A DNA stretch of 13,360 nucleotides, from NCBI GenBank assembly GCA_903895005.1, contig CAITSH010000118.1, positions 1 to 13,360 of the forward strand, in the 5' to 3' direction. Origin of the DNA: an uncultured Pseudomonadota bacterium. Its GTDB lineage: Bacteria; Pseudomonadota; Gammaproteobacteria; Burkholderiales; SG8-39. Below the pieces are notes generated by a model that saw only the letters and a list, made by a program, of their open reading frames with translations, did no database searches and had not been told where the DNA came from. The position numbers and the translations under genes were made by a program. Positions 12,606 to 13,360 of this stretch are shown in pieces (the first letter of the stretch is position 1; every line of letters starts with the position of its first letter).

Positions 12606-13360
12606 TTGATTCAGCAACTAATTTATTGTGCCACAAAAGGGCGGTTTTTTCCAATCCCGCTGTATCCAAGCGGGAAAACCGCCGATTTTCAAGCAACAGG
12701 CGCCCCGCCACCCAGACGTGGCTGACGTGCTCCCTTCCTGCGGCGTAGACGAGATGCGAAACCGGGTCATAGCAGGGGGCCAGATCCACCGGGTCAAACC
12801 TGACCGCCGTAATGTCCGCAGCCTTGCCCGGTTCGATCGAGCCGACTGTGTGTTCCAAGCCCAAAGCATGTGCAGCACCGAGCGTCGCGGCGTGAAGGGC
12901 GGCAAAGGCGGGCATGGCATCGGCCCTCCCGCTGAAGCCCTTGGCGAGCAGCGCGGCCTGGCGCATTTCCTGGAACATGTCGAGGCGGTTGTTGCTGGCG
13001 GCACTGTCGGTGCCAAGCCCGATATTGATGTTCCGGTCGAGCATGCGCGCCACCGGTGCGATGCCGCTGGCCAGTTTCAGGTTGGATGAGGGGCAATGCG
13101 CCACCGAGGCGCCGTGCCGGGCGAGCAGATCCAATTCGTAGTCCTCCAGATGGACTGCGTGGACGGCAATTAACCTGGGGCCCAATACGCCAAGACGTCG
13201 CATGCGCTCCAGCGGTCGCACGCCGTGCTGCTGCAGGCTGGTGCGGATTTCCTCGTCTGTCTCGTGCAGGTGCATGTGGATCGGCGTGTCGAGTTCCTCG
13301 GCGATGGTCACAATGCGCTCAAAGGTTTTGTCGCTGACGGTATAGGGTGCGTGCGGCGCC
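12598..13360 (-). CDS. Amidohydrolase, MTA/SAH deaminase type (N-terminus outside window)
   Basis: The frame stays open to the window edge, so 254 residues of the C-terminal part are seen. They carry the metal-dependent amidohydrolase pattern: HAPYTVSD near the cut end, HMHLHETDEE (substrate/metal histidines), VHAVHLEDYELDLLARHG, VAHCPSSNLKLASG, and the catalytic Asp in LGTDSAASNNRLDMFQEM. The tail has the usual GSIEPGKAADITAV. Such TRZ/ATZ-family enzymes deaminate 5'-methylthioadenosine or S-adenosylhomocysteine, in SAM by-product salvage. In Pseudomonas an mtaD gene stands beside ubiG in the same order, which supports this assignment over other deaminases. UbiG itself makes SAH, so the link is metabolically sensible. 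Exact substrate is not proven. Confidence 0.88.
   Translation of the reverse strand, partial: APHAPYTVSDKTFERIVTIAEELDTPIHMHLHETDEEIRTSLQQHGVRPLERMRRLGVLGPRLIAVHAVHLEDYELDLLARHGASVAHCPSSNLKLASGIAPVARMLDRNINIGLGTDSAASNNRLDMFQEMRQAALLAKGFSGRADAMPAFAALHAATLGAAHALGLEHTVGSIEPGKAADITAVRFDPVDLAPCYDPVSHLVYAAGREHVSHVWVAGRLLLENRRFSRLDTAGLEKTALLWHNKLVAESIG

Noticed and set aside
11776..12609. 277-codon plus-strand frame opposite the OmpA-family gene
   Set aside because: It runs through a terminator and promoter of the opposite gene and mirrors the Ala/Pro linker as Gly/Arg/Ser repeats.

Overview
The window looks like chromosomal DNA of a betaproteobacterium. The best evidence is the tmRNA gene on the minus strand (9947-10316). 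It encodes the degradation tag ANDERFALAA, a form typical of Burkholderiales-like betaproteobacteria. The mtaD-like / ubiG / phosphatase gene order and the short OmpA-family protein with a beta-type N-terminal cysteine pair agree with this. Base composition is moderately GC-rich. No tRNA, rRNA, CRISPR array or intact insertion sequence was seen.

Left part (1-7732, all plus strand): a tight cluster for a cell-surface system. It begins with the C-terminal part of a very large filamentous-haemagglutinin-type exoprotein, whose start lies outside the window. Next come an ExbB/TolQ-type proton channel fused to an exported DUF2341 plus LamG-like region, two ExbD paralogues, a TonB-like protein, a large outer-membrane porin of the Porin_5 type and an exported coiled-coil protein. 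From the exbB gene onward the gaps are 1-24 bases, so these six genes are probably one operon. I infer a dedicated proton-motive-force motor that reaches across the periplasm to the outer membrane and serves the exoprotein and/or the porin. No TonB-dependent receptor and no TpsB (FhaC-type) transporter is present here.

Middle part (7745-9946): an exported ankyrin-repeat protein (minus) converges on the cluster. It is followed by about 530 bases with no long gene, which hold a 22-codon reading frame just upstream of a strong plus-strand terminator (an attenuator- or small-RNA-like unit with no downstream gene) and several inverted repeats. A small basic helical protein (9108-9353, minus) comes next. 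About 590 non-coding bases then lead to ssrA. They include an imperfect inverted copy of the ssrA 3' end facing the real gene across its terminator.

Right part (9947-13360, all minus): in the direction of transcription, an amidohydrolase of the MTA/SAH deaminase type (cut by the window edge), an OmpA-family peptidoglycan-binding protein with its own promoter and terminator, ubiG overlapping a HAD phosphatase gene (gph or mupP), and ssrA (tmRNA). A heat-shock-type (sigma-32-like) promoter match for ssrA overlaps the end of the phosphatase gene. These are conserved housekeeping genes for purine/SAM salvage, ubiquinone synthesis, cell-wall or phosphoglycolate metabolism and ribosome rescue.
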